Part shown: positions 1 through 9,910 of the stretch, in pieces
Layout: every line of letters begins with the position of its first letter
How positions within the stretch are numbered: position 1 is the stretch's first letter
From: Pyropia yezoensis
Taxonomy: Eukaryota; Rhodophyta; Bangiophyceae; Bangiales; Bangiaceae
NCBI GenBank assembly: GCA_009829735.1
Contig: CM020618.1
Span: 23,049,346 to 23,113,345 of the forward strand
DNA: 64,000 bases
Direction: 5' to 3'
The notes under the pieces: model-generated
What the model was told of the DNA's origin: nothing
The model's input: only the letters and a program-made list of their open reading frames with translations
The model's database searches: none
Made by a program: the position numbers and the translations under genes

Positions 1-60
1 AAGGATTAGAAGTAGCCCCCCTAATACTAGGGTCACAATACGGACAACCATATTGCTACA
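1..60 (-). repeat. Reversed 5' end of a D-family LTR
   Basis: Read on the minus strand this begins TGTAGCAATATGG and continues like the first 60 bases of the LTRs at 49618, 49880 and 60228, with a few substitutions. The LTR therefore starts at base 60 and runs leftwards out of the window. Base 61 onward is protease sequence of element A, so a D-family element or solo LTR inserted in reverse orientation next to or into A. Its other end and target duplication are outside the window. Confidence 0.85.
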
Positions 61-3000
61 CCGAGGCACACCTGACATCGGAGCGGGCCATGCAATGTAT
101 ACCTTGGATAACTTTAATGTATCAGCTGCAATGGGGGTTGACCCCCAGTCGACGCGGTCATACTACCTCGTACTGGATACGGGGGCTGGACCGAACCGCA
201 GTAGGAAGGACACCCCCCCGGACAAGTGGCTCCCACAAGTCAGAGTGACACGGGGACCTACGATCAAGGACGCGAACGGTCGGCTCATTCGAGCCACAGC
301 AGAGATACCGCTGCTGGTTACGATAGGGGACTTCACCGCAGAAGCTGACTTCCTGGTGTGAGAGACCCTATCGGTACCCTGTCAACTCGGGTGCACCGTC
401 ATCAACGTTTACGTGGATGCGATCTGGCCACGCCGGAGGACCGTTGAGCAGCAAAACGCCGACGGTACGAAGCGAGGACAGACAGCTATCGTCAGGGACC
501 TCACGCTACAAGGGAGCGACGTTAACTGGGCTGAGGTATACGCAGGCGTAAAACCGACAACACTTCGATTAGCTAAGCGAACTCGCTTTGAGCCGCCGTC
601 CATGACGGTGCTCCCGGTTAACTGTGACCTCCCAGGCATCTGCAGAGGCCTGTTTTCTCTGCTTACCTACGAGCGCCATGGATGGACCATTGCCAACGGC
701 TTCATAGACCTCTCGGCAGGGGGGTGATCACTGCTCGTGATGGCGAGCTATCGCTGTAAGGAAGTTACGTTCTCGAAAGGGATCCTCCTCGGAATTGCCG
801 AGCTCTACGTGGGCGACATTCTTACCCCTGAAGGAGACGGCCAAGTGGAACCACTTGAAGTACTGGCGGTCGTGGAACCCCCCGAACGGGAGGACACGGA
901 CAGCGGGAAGCCCAAGCCGGCACCAGCCCCGGCGGATTTTCCACCGAAGGACCGAGAGGCTTCGAAGGCTAAGGTCGAGGCTAACCTCGACCACCTTCCC
1001 CCTTCGGTAGCCGAAGAGGTACGACGAATGCTAAAGAAGCATGTCGTCATGTGGACAAGCGGAGCCTTAGGCACCGTTGGGGAGACCCAACATCGTATAG
1101 ACCTGGTACCAGGCGCACGACCCGCCCTTTCGCACCCGCACCGAGCGAGACCTATGCAACGAGAGATCGTTGACGGAGAAGTGAAGAGGATGAGTGAAGC
1201 CAAGGTGATCCGACCCTCCATGTCGGAATGGGGTGCCCCAGTCGTCATCGTACCGAAGAAGGATCAAACGCCTCGGTTCGTCATCGATTATCGACCCCTC
1301 AACTTGGTGACCAAGAAGGACTGATACCATTTACCAAGGATGGATGAGTGCATCGATTTCCTGGGGGATGCTAGTGTTTGCCACTATCGACTGCAATGTC
1401 GGGTACCGGCAGATCCCAGTGGCCGAGGAGGATACCCCCAAGACAGCGGTTGTCTTTCACAGTGGAGTGTACGAGTTCCTGAGGTTGCCCTTCGGACTGT
1501 CTAATGAACTCTCTACCTTCCAACGGGCCATCGACATTATACTGTCGGGAGGGAAGTGGCGGAACTGCCTAGTGTACATGGAGGATGTCATCGTCGTCTC
1601 GCGTAACATGGATGACCATATGTCGATGAGGTGCTCACCCTCTTGAGAAGCGCCGGGGTAGCATTGCGACTGAAAGAAGTGTTCCTTCCTTCAACAGACT
1701 GTCAGGAATTTTGGTCACCAGACCACCACAGGCAAGCTGGGTGTACTCGAGGCTAATACCCGTGAACTCCGGGATGCTCGAAACCCGAACACCCAGACAC
1801 AACTCAAGAGCTTTCTGGGGATGTGTAGTGTACGTCGACGGTGCGTTAAAGATTTTGCTCGTATAGCCAAACCGTTATCGGTGCTGACGAGGGGTACCTT
1901 TCCTAAGGTACTCCAACCCCCCTCGCCCAGCAAGGATGAAGCATTCGGGTCGCTTAAGCAGGCTCTGCTGTCCCCACCCGTGCTTGCCTTGCCGAACAGA
2001 CGCGGGACCCTCGTCATCAATGTTGACGCATGAGATACCCAAGTGGGATGCACGTTTTTTCAGGAAGAGACGCTCATCGGTACCGAAGACGCCATCCCGG
2101 ACCTACATCACACAGGATATTTTAGCCGGACACTCAACCCGGCGAAGCGTAAACATGGTGCCATCGAGCGCGAATGCCTCGGAGTGATACAGGCAGTACA
2201 ACTGCTCCGTCCATACCTGGAAGGCTCCAGGTTCAACTTAAGGTCCAATTACGAACCTTTACGATGGATCCTCAACCTTGGTCACAAGGATTCCGACAGC
2301 CATGGTCGGCTAGCCCGATGGCGGCTAAAAATGGCCGAGCACGATTACCGGTTCGTGTTTAAGGCCGATGCCACCCACCATCTGGGGTACGCATGGTGGG
2401 CAATGCCACACAAGGTATGGTTGACCATACCATGGACCACACCGCTTGCCGTCTGACCCTCGAGGACTTCCGCGAAGCACAGGCCAATGACCATGACTGT
2501 AGGCGCCATCGCGCTAAACACCTGGCCGGAACGTCAGGCATCATCTCCGAGAATGAGGATGGACTCATATACCGGCGGGCACCCGCCGACGGACGACACC
2601 AAGTCGTGGTGCCCGTATCCTGACAGCAAGCCGTGATGGAATGGGAAAATGAGAACCCGACAGCCGGACACCCGGAGGGCTCACGAATACTCGCGGCCAT
2701 GCGAAGCATCATCTACTGGCCAGCAATGGCCGTCGATGTAGTCGACCACGTACGGGGGTGTCACCCATGTGCACGTAACTGTATCGGTCTTCATCTGCAG
2801 GCATTCGCCATGAAACGATTCCCACTCAATGGGCCCAACCAGCAAGTCCCACCCGACACACTCGGGCCGCCTCCGGAAACGGAGGAACAGGTTTAAACAT
2901 GTCATGTCTGAACGCTTCAAAAAGCTGTCGCGAGCAGCAGTCATCCCGGATGACACGGAATACACTATTATGAACGCAGTGGTTGAAAACTGGATCAGTT

Positions 3001-3920
3001 CACACGAAGTGATGAAGCAGCTCCCCTCCGCTAACGAAGCTAATCTGACTTCGACATTTTTTACCCAGGTCATGGGCATGTTCGGGATCCAACCACGTTG
3101 GGCGTCAGACTACCACCCGCAGACCAACGGGCAGGTGGAACGGTTCAGCCGCACCATGGTCAAGACGCTACAGTGCTACGTGGCTGAGAACACCAATACG
3201 TGGGACAGGCTTTTGGCCGTGCTAACCCTCGCAAACAAACCCAGGTCACACCGGAGCACTAGCATTGCCCCACTGGAGTGGTTCATGCCTCTGGGCGTGG
3301 GGAACCTAACCCTGCAAAGAGGCAGGTACACTCGGCATGACACACCGATGGGGCGACAAGCCGATCGGATCCACCTGGCTCGGTTGGCTAACCTATCGTG
3401 GTTGATCCCCAAGCTCGTGGGTGCCGTTGACCGAACTCAACTTTGGTACAAGGAGAACTTCGTCGCCCGACTGCGGGTCCGCAACGCGACCCGGGAACCA
3501 GGTGACTGGGAACACATACGACACCAGAAGCTCCGACGGAACAAGCTCATGTAGCCGGTCAAGGGACCGTTCCAGATCCTGCACAGAGATGCCCACTCGG
3601 TCATCTTTTACTCCAATACGGAGATAGAACGCATCTGTATAAATGATGTCACACCAGCACCGAAGCCGGAGCAGCCTCAGCCGGTACCGACTGGGTTGCT
3701 ACATGAAGCTCTTAGCCCCCACCGGTCAGATAACCCGGTGGGCCCGGAAGAAATCCGATACCAGGTAGAGAGCATCGTCGGACAAACGGACCCTGGCCTA
3801 GCAGAACCCGGGTACGTGAAGGTAGTTTGGGTCGGATACGACTCGCCGACCTGGGCGCAGGCGGATGAACTGCCCCGCCATATCTTCATGCCATACATGA
3901 GACGACACAACCTCCTGTAA
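61..3920 (+). pseudogene. pol: Element A: decayed Ty3/gypsy pol (PR-RT-RH-IN-chromodomain)
   Basis: Remnant of a chromodomain-type Ty3/gypsy polyprotein, closest to D pol at 52641-56821. In order: aspartic protease with LDTGAG near 175-192, RT (about 1040-1700), RNase H (about 1990-2400), integrase zinc region (about 2700-2800), integrase core with HPQTNGQVERF near 3110-3150, and a chromodomain ending at 3920. It is broken by many stops and shifts, for example stops at 359-361, 1321-1323 and 2031-2033. The RT catalytic box reads YMED at 1575-1586 instead of YLDD, so the enzyme would be dead even if translated. The integrase first-Asp region (about 2850-2900) is scrambled. Gag is absent and would lie left of the window. 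Confidence 0.93.
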
Positions 3921-4366
3921 GAGCCTAACCAACACCGACTTTGGCTGTTGGGAGGTGGGGCTTTGACACACTAAGTCGGGTGTAAAATGGATGAGGCAAG
4001 ACTTAGGTTTACAAAGTCAAGTCAAGATCAGGCAAACTAAGTGGACACTCAACCTTAATAAGTTTTGACTTATAGATAGAAGAGAACTCCCGAATATATC
4101 GAAGTAGCTTGGGGATTACACCAGGGTACACCTACACCTATGAAGTCAAGTGACAAGGTAAGGAAGCACGACCTTCACAAGTACTACCCAACTAGGATGG
4201 GTCGGGGGGTGAGAGGGCCCGTGGCATGCCACGACTAAGCCAGAAGGGGTACTCCCCGAAGGCGAAGGTAGAGTCGCGCAATGCCTCCTGAGGGGATGAG
4301 TTTATACTCACGACAGCCCGGCCACCATATGGGTCACCAGGTCCCTCGCGCTCATAGCGACAACCT
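3921..4366. other. Spacer between pol and cORF of element A
   Basis: No coding potential is seen. It aligns patchily with the spacer at 56822-57271 in D: both start with a CCAAC...GTTGG inverted repeat around CCGACTT(T/C)GG, then a stretch rich in AAGACTTAGGTT and ACTAAGT. Conservation between two copies of one family may only reflect common descent. Confidence 0.6.
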
Positions 4367-5925
4367 TCAGTAGGGGATACCCACACCAGCAGAAGGCGGC
4401 CACTCACGCGTCGTCGCGAACACCGCCGCACTCCACTGGTCGGCAATCTCACGACGGTCGACCGCCTTAGTCACCTCAGTGCAAATCTTTACCAGGTTGC
4501 TGCGACCAGCGTCCACTGACTCCAGGGCTTTCTGAATGTGGTCCAGCACCTCGCCCAAGCAACGCGCAAAGCCAACCACTGCGGCACCTTGGGGGATATC
4601 CCCCCAGCTAACCGAGAGCCTCTCCCGCAACTCGCGGGGAATAAGGGCGTCAACGCCCTCATACCAAAGACGGGGACCCCCGTCTGGCATAACGGGGGCA
4701 TACGAGGCGACCGGCAAAGCCGGAGGAGCTGACATCGCCACTGCAGGAGCCGATACGGCCACCACCGGAGCCGGTAGCGCCCGGTACGGGGCACGGTACG
4801 CGCAGTGAGGAGGGGCAGACCACATGAAAGCAGGCCCATCGGAAGCCCGGCGGAACTCTTCCCGTCGACGGGGCGCCTCACGTCCCCCACCACTACAGGG
4901 ACGACGACCAGCTCCCATCGGAGTCTGATTACCGAACCGCGGGGCCACCACCTCCAGATGATCATAGATGACCATAGGAATACCCAAGTCAGAGACGGCC
5001 TCAGTGGTCGCCCACCCACGGTATTCGTCCTCACCCGAGAGGGCGCGGCGAACGCGTCGGGAGTGACGCGGAAGGGGGAGAGCCCCAGCCTGCAGATCCA
5101 GAAACGGGGGCAAGTGCAACACCGTTGCCCAGTTCACGGCATCGTGAGCGGCCAGGAGGGCCTCCAACTCTCGGGCAAACCCCATTCGGGCAGCACTGGC
5201 GTCGACGCGGAGCTCCCCCATGTGCCGACGGACACCCGGCGGGAGATGAAACAGCCGGCCCTGCCGGCGAGCAGACAGCAACAAGGAAGACGCCTGCCCG
5301 AGGGTAACCTCCAAGGTGAAGACACCCTGCAAGGCATGCACAGGCCGAGCGGCCAGCAGGCTACCGAAGTCGGAGTCCCGGACCGGTGTCAAACCGGAAA
5401 GCCGGGGCGGCCTCTCACCCCTCCTGCTACCCATGCGGGCGCAACAGAGTGTACACTGGCGCACGACCGTTACCGGTCTGCAACGCACACGTTTTATCCG
5501 TGCGAAACTGATCCTCCACAATGCCATGGTTGCGCGGCGAGCTCGCCGCAGACTTCAGCCTAGACATGGGCGGGAAGGGTGCTCACAACGACAGAGACGG
5601 GGATCTCCCGGGATGTACTCAAAGCCGGGCTACCGTTTGGTAGCGGGAACGATTTGCCCAAACACGACGAGTGTCGCAGCACCTGCAACTCCCCGAGCAC
5701 CGGCAGGGTAGTCAGTGTCCCGCGGCAGCACGGGAGCGACAAAGTCGCACACCCCAAAGATGGGTTGAGTACAACCTCACCCCGCCCGACCCGGGCGCGC
5801 CAGAGTTGGGCATGTAGGTCGTCCTGCTGATTCAGCACCCAACGATGCTCGACGCGAACCGCGTCCGGCTGCGCGACGAGCCGCGCCATCTCCTGCTCCC
5901 AACATAAGTCAAGCAGGACGGGACG
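4367..5925 (-). pseudogene. Element A convergent ORF (cORF), frameshifted
   Basis: Lies on the strand opposite A pol and points towards it. The segment from 5527 to 4367 is open for 386 codons and aligns along its length with D cORF (57272-59640), sharing VTLGQASS, RRQGRLFHLP and a C-terminal block with WYEGVDAL and SWGDIP. A further homologous piece at about 5750-5925 (VRVEHRWVLNQ, QLWRARVGRGEV) is in another frame, and the stretch between them is shifted more than once. Function unknown; no membrane segment or catalytic motif is evident. Homology ends near 5925, where copia-like sequence begins, so the 5' part of this cORF and the 3' LTR of A are missing here. Confidence 0.8.
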
Positions 5926-6794
5926 GGAGGTTTCAAGCCCACGTTTGAGATCTCGATCCACTTGTAGGCCTCCCGCGCCGCCGCCACATCGATCAAGAGC
6001 CGCTTCTCGGTGGTGTGTGACGCTCTAGTGACGACGTCAAACAACTGCTCGAGTATGTGAGCCTGACAAGCGGCAGGTGCTGCCGGTGAATGCGCTCTAA
6101 GTCGTGCTTGATGGTGTAGGCCGCATCAAGGACGTCGGCAAAACCATACACTTCCCCCGACATGATGCTTTGGACCACCCGACGAGCCTTCTTGCTTGAA
6201 TAGACCAGTACGTGGCACTTGTCCGTGCCGTCGCACAGCAGCAGGACGTAGCGAATCAGCGACGATTGGTCGTCGTTGTTGGCAAAAGAATCATCGGCGT
6301 AGACGCGCAGATGCAGCGTCTCCCGATCGAGCGGGGTGTACGATAGGCTAAGGCTTGCCGTCACCTTCGCGCGCTAGATGGTCCTGCTCAGCTCCTGCAC
6401 GTGGCGAGTGCAAACGACGTAGCTGTCACTTGCGCCGAGCGAATCATGGGCGCAGTACAGGTCCGGCCGGCTATGTGCCAACCATGCGAAGCAAGAACGC
6501 ACAGAGACAAAAGTCTAATAATCGATGTCCAAAGCCTGGATCACGGCGGCGTCCACATACTTCTCCTGAACCAGGGTGAAGGAAGGTGGTAAACCAGGTA
6601 CGGTCTTGATAGAGACGACGACAAAGTCCAAAACAGTCCCATTCCATTGGTTTCGCCTCAAAGACCTTGAGAGTCTTCAGCGTCAGCTCCTGAAAACTCG
6701 TTGCCGCCGTGGGCGAAGTCATCGACGTTGTTGCCCATGAGCCCAAAGACGCTATCGTGATTGGGATTGGCGAACAGACGCGGGTCCCCAGTGA
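5926..6794 (-). pseudogene. Ty1/copia-like RT and RNase H fragment
   Basis: On the minus strand, entering from the gap, one frame reads DPRLFANPNHDSVFGLMG then NNVDDFAHGGNEF, like the end of a copia-type RT. A second frame continues with FQELTLKTLKVFEAKP. RNase H follows at about 6330-5930: LRVYADDSFANNDD (first Asp), KARRVVQSIMSGEVYGF (Glu), and after another shift VVTRASHTTEKRLLIDVAA. At least two frameshifts and a degenerate third acidic site (TYSSS) make it a pseudogene. Family assignment is by eye from the motif order YxDxSFAN...SGE...EKRLxID. The rest of the element is hidden in the gap or deleted. Confidence 0.6.
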
Positions 6795-7294
6795 NNNNNN
6801 NNNNNNNNNNNNNNNNNNNNNNNNNNNNNNNNNNNNNNNNNNNNNNNNNNNNNNNNNNNNNNNNNNNNNNNNNNNNNNNNNNNNNNNNNNNNNNNNNNNN
6901 NNNNNNNNNNNNNNNNNNNNNNNNNNNNNNNNNNNNNNNNNNNNNNNNNNNNNNNNNNNNNNNNNNNNNNNNNNNNNNNNNNNNNNNNNNNNNNNNNNNN
7001 NNNNNNNNNNNNNNNNNNNNNNNNNNNNNNNNNNNNNNNNNNNNNNNNNNNNNNNNNNNNNNNNNNNNNNNNNNNNNNNNNNNNNNNNNNNNNNNNNNNN
7101 NNNNNNNNNNNNNNNNNNNNNNNNNNNNNNNNNNNNNNNNNNNNNNNNNNNNNNNNNNNNNNNNNNNNNNNNNNNNNNNNNNNNNNNNNNNNNNNNNNNN
7201 NNNNNNNNNNNNNNNNNNNNNNNNNNNNNNNNNNNNNNNNNNNNNNNNNNNNNNNNNNNNNNNNNNNNNNNNNNNNNNNNNNNNNNNNNNNNNN
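6795..7294. other. Assembly gap (500 N)
   Basis: Exactly 500 N, a conventional placeholder length, so the true distance is unknown. It hides the first ~47 bases of the 5' LTR of B, the left flank and target duplication of B, any remainder of the interrupted host gene, and the upstream part of the copia-like fragment. Confidence 0.99.
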
Positions 7295-7787
7295 GGTCAA
7301 GTGGATCTGACCGGAAGTCGAAATTCACCCGACCCACGATGGTGAAACTTCTGACTTCTGGACGGAAATTCGACTAGGACTTCCGACATACTAGAGCAGG
7401 GTAATGCTGCTGGTATTTGTTTCTTGGGATTTTTGCACGGGAGCCAGACAAATTTCTACGCTTTGAGTGCTTTGCATGTGGAGTGAAACGATTGGTTTGT
7501 TTGAGGGTTCATTTTCTGAGTGTTTTGAGGGGTTGCGTGAGCGTGTGAGGAGGGTTGATAAGGAGGACAGCAAGGCGGGGAGGGCCCACCTTGGCTGGCC
7601 AAGCAAGTAAACACCGTCTGGCTCCGACACATCTTGTTTCGTACCTTGGTGAGCTGACCCGTTCACCACACGCAAGTTCCGTGTTCGGCTGTGTGGAGGT
7701 GCTTGCTTCCGGTGTCCCAAGTTGGGATATCGGCAATACTCCTCTTCCTTCCCTGACTCGGGGTTGGTGGTTGGGAGTACTGCTACA
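7295..7787 (+). repeat. Element B 5' LTR (visible part)
   Basis: Matches 17005-17497 base for base except about four places (two substitutions and two compensating single-base indels). Ends with TGCTACA, giving the canonical CA terminus. Aligning to the 3' LTR start (TGTGGGAG at 16958) puts the true left end about 47 bases inside the gap. Confidence 0.92.
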
Positions 7788-7808
7788 GTTGGTGGATCAG
7801 CGGGGGAG
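7788..7808 (+). promoter_or_regulatory. Putative primer-binding site of B
   Basis: Directly after the LTR comes GTTGGTGGATCAGCGGGGG, one base diverged in its core from TTGGTGGAGCAGC at the same position in C (43754) and D (50245). A TGG start just after the 5' LTR is expected for pairing with the CCA end of a tRNA. The matching tRNA cannot be named from the window. Confidence 0.6.
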
Positions 7809-8104
7809 AGGATATCGACTTTGGTACCTCCCTTGACCGGAGACGGGACCAAGTTGGCCCCTCTCCCCCTTCGGCACCGAGACTTCCGGTGACACGATCG
7901 ACTCGCCTACGTTCCGAGCGCTCGCTGGGTGACGAGGTTGGCCACCGTGAGTCTTGGTGGGAGACCCGGAGTTTCGGGAAACCTCACCGCCTTCCTAGAG
8001 GTAGGTGGAGGGGTGGAACGTGCTATAGGAACTCCCTAGCTGACGATCCCCGACTCTGGACACCGTTTGGTCGTTTTGGTTGACTCCACGTGACTCTTGT
8101 GGAG

Positions 8105-9876
8105 ATGGCTGGTGAGGGAGACCCCCCCATTGCGCCGAGTGTACCTGGGGAGGGGGAGCGTAGTCCTCCCCCGACGGGCGGAGTACCACCCAGGCCGGGC
8201 AGTGCGGATGTGGTGGGTCCAGAGGTTGGACCCCGACGGGCGGTCGGCCAGGTTCCTTCCCAGGCCGTCCCCGGAAGAGACGGGCGGAGTTCGCCCTTCT
8301 CCGGTGGGAGCGCCGAGCCAGCGTCAGGCTCCGGCAACCTCTTCGGGGAGTGGACGACACTCACTTCGGCATGGGACCCGCCAACCGGCAGAGGTGACGG
8401 GACGGGGGAGTTCCGTACCCCCGGGTTGGTGGGTCCCGCGCCACGACTGGTGCCGGAAAGACCGGGTGGGAGCTCGAGTCAAGCTCCACCTGGGTCATCC
8501 GGTATCGTGGATGACTCGATGATGACTGCCATCGCACAAGTCGTGCGAGAGGAGGTGGGAAAGGCGTTGAAGGGGAAACACCCCTCCGCCTGAGCAGGCC
8601 TCGAGGCGTCAGAAGCGACGGGAGATTCGACGTACTCTCCGTCGTGAGGTGGATTCAGAGTCTGAGTCCTCTGCAAGTGGCAAGTCGGGTGAAGAGGATC
8701 TTACCCGACGTGGTCGTGTGACTCACACGGACCGTCTTGGGACTAGAGTCGTCCCAGGAAAGATAGTGGTGAATAATCCATTGTTCAAGGATGTCTTCGA
8801 CTGTGAGACATATGGGTTGGTCAACAAGTCGTTGACCTACTCGAATAGTCAGGCCCGTACCCTGGGCCGGCGCAAGAAACACGTTGCGCAATCCTTCGGG
8901 GTCCGTTCAGAATGGGACGGGACTCCACCCCTGAAGGTCTTCCCAGTTTTTGCGGAAGTTCGCAAAAGCCTGCGATGACAATGATGTCTCTGAAGCTGAA
9001 GCGTTTTTCATGCTTCAGGACTTCACCAAGGAGCCACTCCGCTCCGAGGTGATGAACGTCATGCCAAGTCGGCATGGTGGGAACCCGGGTGAGGTGACCT
9101 CCTACCTGGAGTTGGTTAATTGGATCCTTCGTCTTCACGCAGACGAGGCTTCCTTGGCTGCGCAGGTTGAAGAGTTCAACCGCGCCACCCAGAGTAAGGG
9201 TGAAGAGGAACGGGAGTTCGCTGAACGACTCCGTCAGCTGAACGTCCTCTGTGGATTCCTATATCCCCAAGGAGTCATTAAGGGACGCTTTGTGGATGGT
9301 GTCCACCGAGCAGCTTGAGCGACTGTGCGAGAGCGTAATACTCCGACAATGACTCTGGCGGAGTTGGCACGCATCGCCCAGACTAAGGGTGATGAGTACC
9401 GCTGGCTCGTGTTTGAGCAGCGGAAGGAACGAGAGAAAGAAGTTAAGGGAGTGGAAGCAAGTCGCTTCCGCAGAACTGCAAGGGTGCCTTCCTACACGCG
9501 TACGTACCCTGCGGTACCTTCGTCCTCAACTCGAGAGACGGAAGGTATGGTGGCCGCTATCCCTGATAAGTCACGGGGACAAGCGGGGCCATCGGCGTCA
9601 ACGAGTGATCGGCCGTGTTGGCAGTGTTACAAGTCGGGACACTGGGCAGCCCAATGCCCCACTCTGGACGTTCGACTGAGAGCCCTGTTGGCTCGTATTG
9701 GAAAGCTCGGTATTCCGAGGACTGATTCGGATACCCGGCCGCGCACCACACGGGTGACGGCCATGACTCAACCTCAGTCAGAGAATTAGTCCACGCTTGA
9801 GAAGGGGGAAACCTCTTCCCCCAGCTCAAGTGGCAAGGATACTCCATCATCCGAGTCGGATGAGGGAAACGCCTAG
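8105..9876 (+). pseudogene. gag: Element B gag (capsid and CCHC nucleocapsid), frameshifted
   Basis: Start chosen at the ATG giving MAGEGDPP, parallel to MASSDPP in C gag. A Pro/Gly-rich N-terminus is followed by a capsid region sharing FDCETYGL...WDGTPPL and GEVTSY.ELVNW with C gag, and a zinc knuckle at 9616-9657 (CWQCYKSGHWAAQC, C-X2-C-X4-H-X4-C). The frame changes near 8600 and 8955; in-frame stops at 9316-9318 (TGA) and 9787-9789 (TAG) interrupt it. The natural end is the TAG at 9874-9876: beyond 9789 the same frame continues with a Ser-rich tail like that of C and ends just after the frameshift heptamer. Confidence 0.88.
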
Positions 9877-9910
9877 CCGCTGGGACTAAGACTGACCCAA
9901 AGGCTCCAGC
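9864..9910 (+). promoter_or_regulatory. Putative -1 frameshift signal of B (GGGAAAC)
   Basis: GGGAAAC at 9864-9870 sits as G GGA AAC in the gag frame, followed by GCC and the gag stop TAG (9874-9876). Slipping back one base enters a frame open through 9915 into pol. A short GCTGG/CCAGC stem (9879-9883 with 9906-9910, 22-base loop) starts eight bases after the heptamer; it is weaker than those of C and D. The heptamer type X XXY YYZ is established for retroviral -1 frameshifting; activity here is inferred. Confidence 0.7.
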
